DNA from: CAWCUZ01 sp963798795
GTDB taxonomy: Bacteria; Acidobacteriota; Vicinamibacteria; Vicinamibacterales; SCN-69-37
Assembly (NCBI GenBank): GCA_963798795.1
Contig: CAWCUZ010000001.1
Coordinates: forward strand, 2,108,001-2,172,000
Direction: 5' to 3'
Length of the DNA: 64,000 nt
Both the position numbers and the translations under genes were made by a program. A model generated the notes under the pieces. The model was not told the DNA's origin. It saw only the letters and a program-made list of their open reading frames with translations, and did no database searches. Shown here piece by piece: positions 63,580 through 64,000 of the stretch (within the stretch, counting starts at the first letter, position 1; every line of letters starts with the position of its first letter).

Positions 63580-64000
63580 ACTTGTCCGGCTGCAGCTGCT
63601 TCCGGAAGAACTCGTCCACCCGATGCCAGGCATCGCGAACGACGAAGCTCCGATCGAAGTAGTGGAACTCGCCCGGATAGACCATGAACTGCACGAGGTC
63701 GCCCTTGCCCGCCTTCAGCAGGTGATCGATCAGCAGCACGGAATGGATGAACGGCACGTTCACGTCGGCCGTGCCGTGCAGGATCAGCAGCGGATGCTGA
63801 ATCCGATCGACGTGTGACATCGGCGCCGCCTTGGCGTACACGTCCGGGTGCTCCTCCGGCGTGCCGATGCGGCTCGTCGTCCAGCCGCCGTGATACGGAT
63901 CGTCGTAGTAGAGCGCGTAATCGGCGACGCCCGCCACGTCGACCGCGGCGCGGAACCACGTCGGCTCCTGCGTGACCGCGAGCAGCGTGAAGAAGCCGCC
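63578..64000 (-). CDS. S9-family peptidase (prolyl oligopeptidase-like), C-terminus only
   Basis: The frame enters from the right edge (GGFFTLLAVTQEPTWFRAAV) and ends at 63578. About 140 residues of the alpha/beta-hydrolase domain: the catalytic Asp in LILHGTADVNVPFIHSVLL and His in YPGEFHYFDRSFV. The Ser nucleophile motif (usually GxSxGG) would lie immediately outside, since the visible part starts at its last two glycines. It is probably a secreted or periplasmic dipeptidyl-peptidase-like enzyme. Confidence 0.9.
   Translation of the reverse strand, partial: GGFFTLLAVTQEPTWFRAAVDVAGVADYALYYDDPYHGGWTTSRIGTPEEHPDVYAKAAPMSHVDRIQHPLLILHGTADVNVPFIHSVLLIDHLLKAGKGDLVQFMVYPGEFHYFDRSFVVRDAWHRVDEFFRKQLQPDK

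Overview
The window is about 67% GC and looks like part of a chromosome from an Acidobacteriota bacterium, most likely of the Vicinamibacteria (subdivision 6) type. That is an inference from family content: an ADOP-type MacB/FtsX permease controlled by a PadR regulator, Ser/Thr kinases fused to TPR or beta-propeller regions, a DUF305 + LVIVD pair, a PIG-L deacetylase with Gly/Arg-rich inserts, and many short hairpin repeats. There is no rRNA in the window to settle it.

Positions 1 to about 17,030 are a defence and mobile island whose right end abuts the 3' end of a tRNA-Asn gene (17,033-17,107). All defence genes are on the minus strand and closely spaced: a broken small ORF (about 11.6-10.97 kb), drmD (10,964-7,744), drmMI (7,744-3,798), a YVDD reverse transcriptase with a long C-terminal region (3,778-1,682), a Fic-domain protein (1,569-436) and the N-terminus of drmA running off the left edge. 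This is a class 1 DISARM operon with a reverse transcriptase and a Fic AMP transferase inserted between the methylase and the core helicase. The rest of DrmA, plus DrmB and DrmC, should lie just outside the window. To its right are a two-gene mobile-element module (11.6-13.2 kb), a cluster of inverted repeats (13.4-13.7 kb), an excisionase-like HTH protein, a tyrosine recombinase, a DUF4160/DUF2442 pair, a candidate small RNA and a membrane-anchored hypothetical protein. The island is full of single-base frameshifts (drmA, the RT, drmMI, drmD, the integrase, DUF4160), densest at 4.7-10.9 kb. The chromosome to the right is almost free of them.

Positions 17.1-64 kb are ordinary chromosome. First come a 212-bp nested hairpin element, a candidate SAM-family riboswitch and two tandem genes sharing an N-terminal motif. 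These are followed by an exported PIG-L deacetylase, a bacilliredoxin-like protein, glucose-6-phosphate dehydrogenase (zwf), OsmC, two membrane proteins, DUF305/LVIVD exported proteins and a large S8-like protease. A replication/repair block follows (recR, ybaB, dnaX, SRP RNA), with dnaX changing frame at a G8 run in its linker. Next are two L,D-transpeptidases, PadR + ADOP permease with a matching operator in front of a nearby exported protein, two VapBC-type modules, a GDSL/SGNH hydrolase, a NIPSNAP-PEP-mutase fusion, an ArsR-like regulator, a DrrAB-type ABC exporter and tRNA-Ser(GGA) followed by a 103-bp tandem repeat. The last part holds a WYL regulator, a DinB-cysteine synthase fusion, two kinases, a YncE-like propeller, an M28 peptidase (one frameshift), a DUF4410 protein and the C-terminus of an S9 peptidase at the right edge.

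Several pieces of broken genes (ADOP, VOC, SnoaL-like, PIN, four-helix-bundle) and a family of TGAA-loop hairpins are scattered through the chromosomal part.
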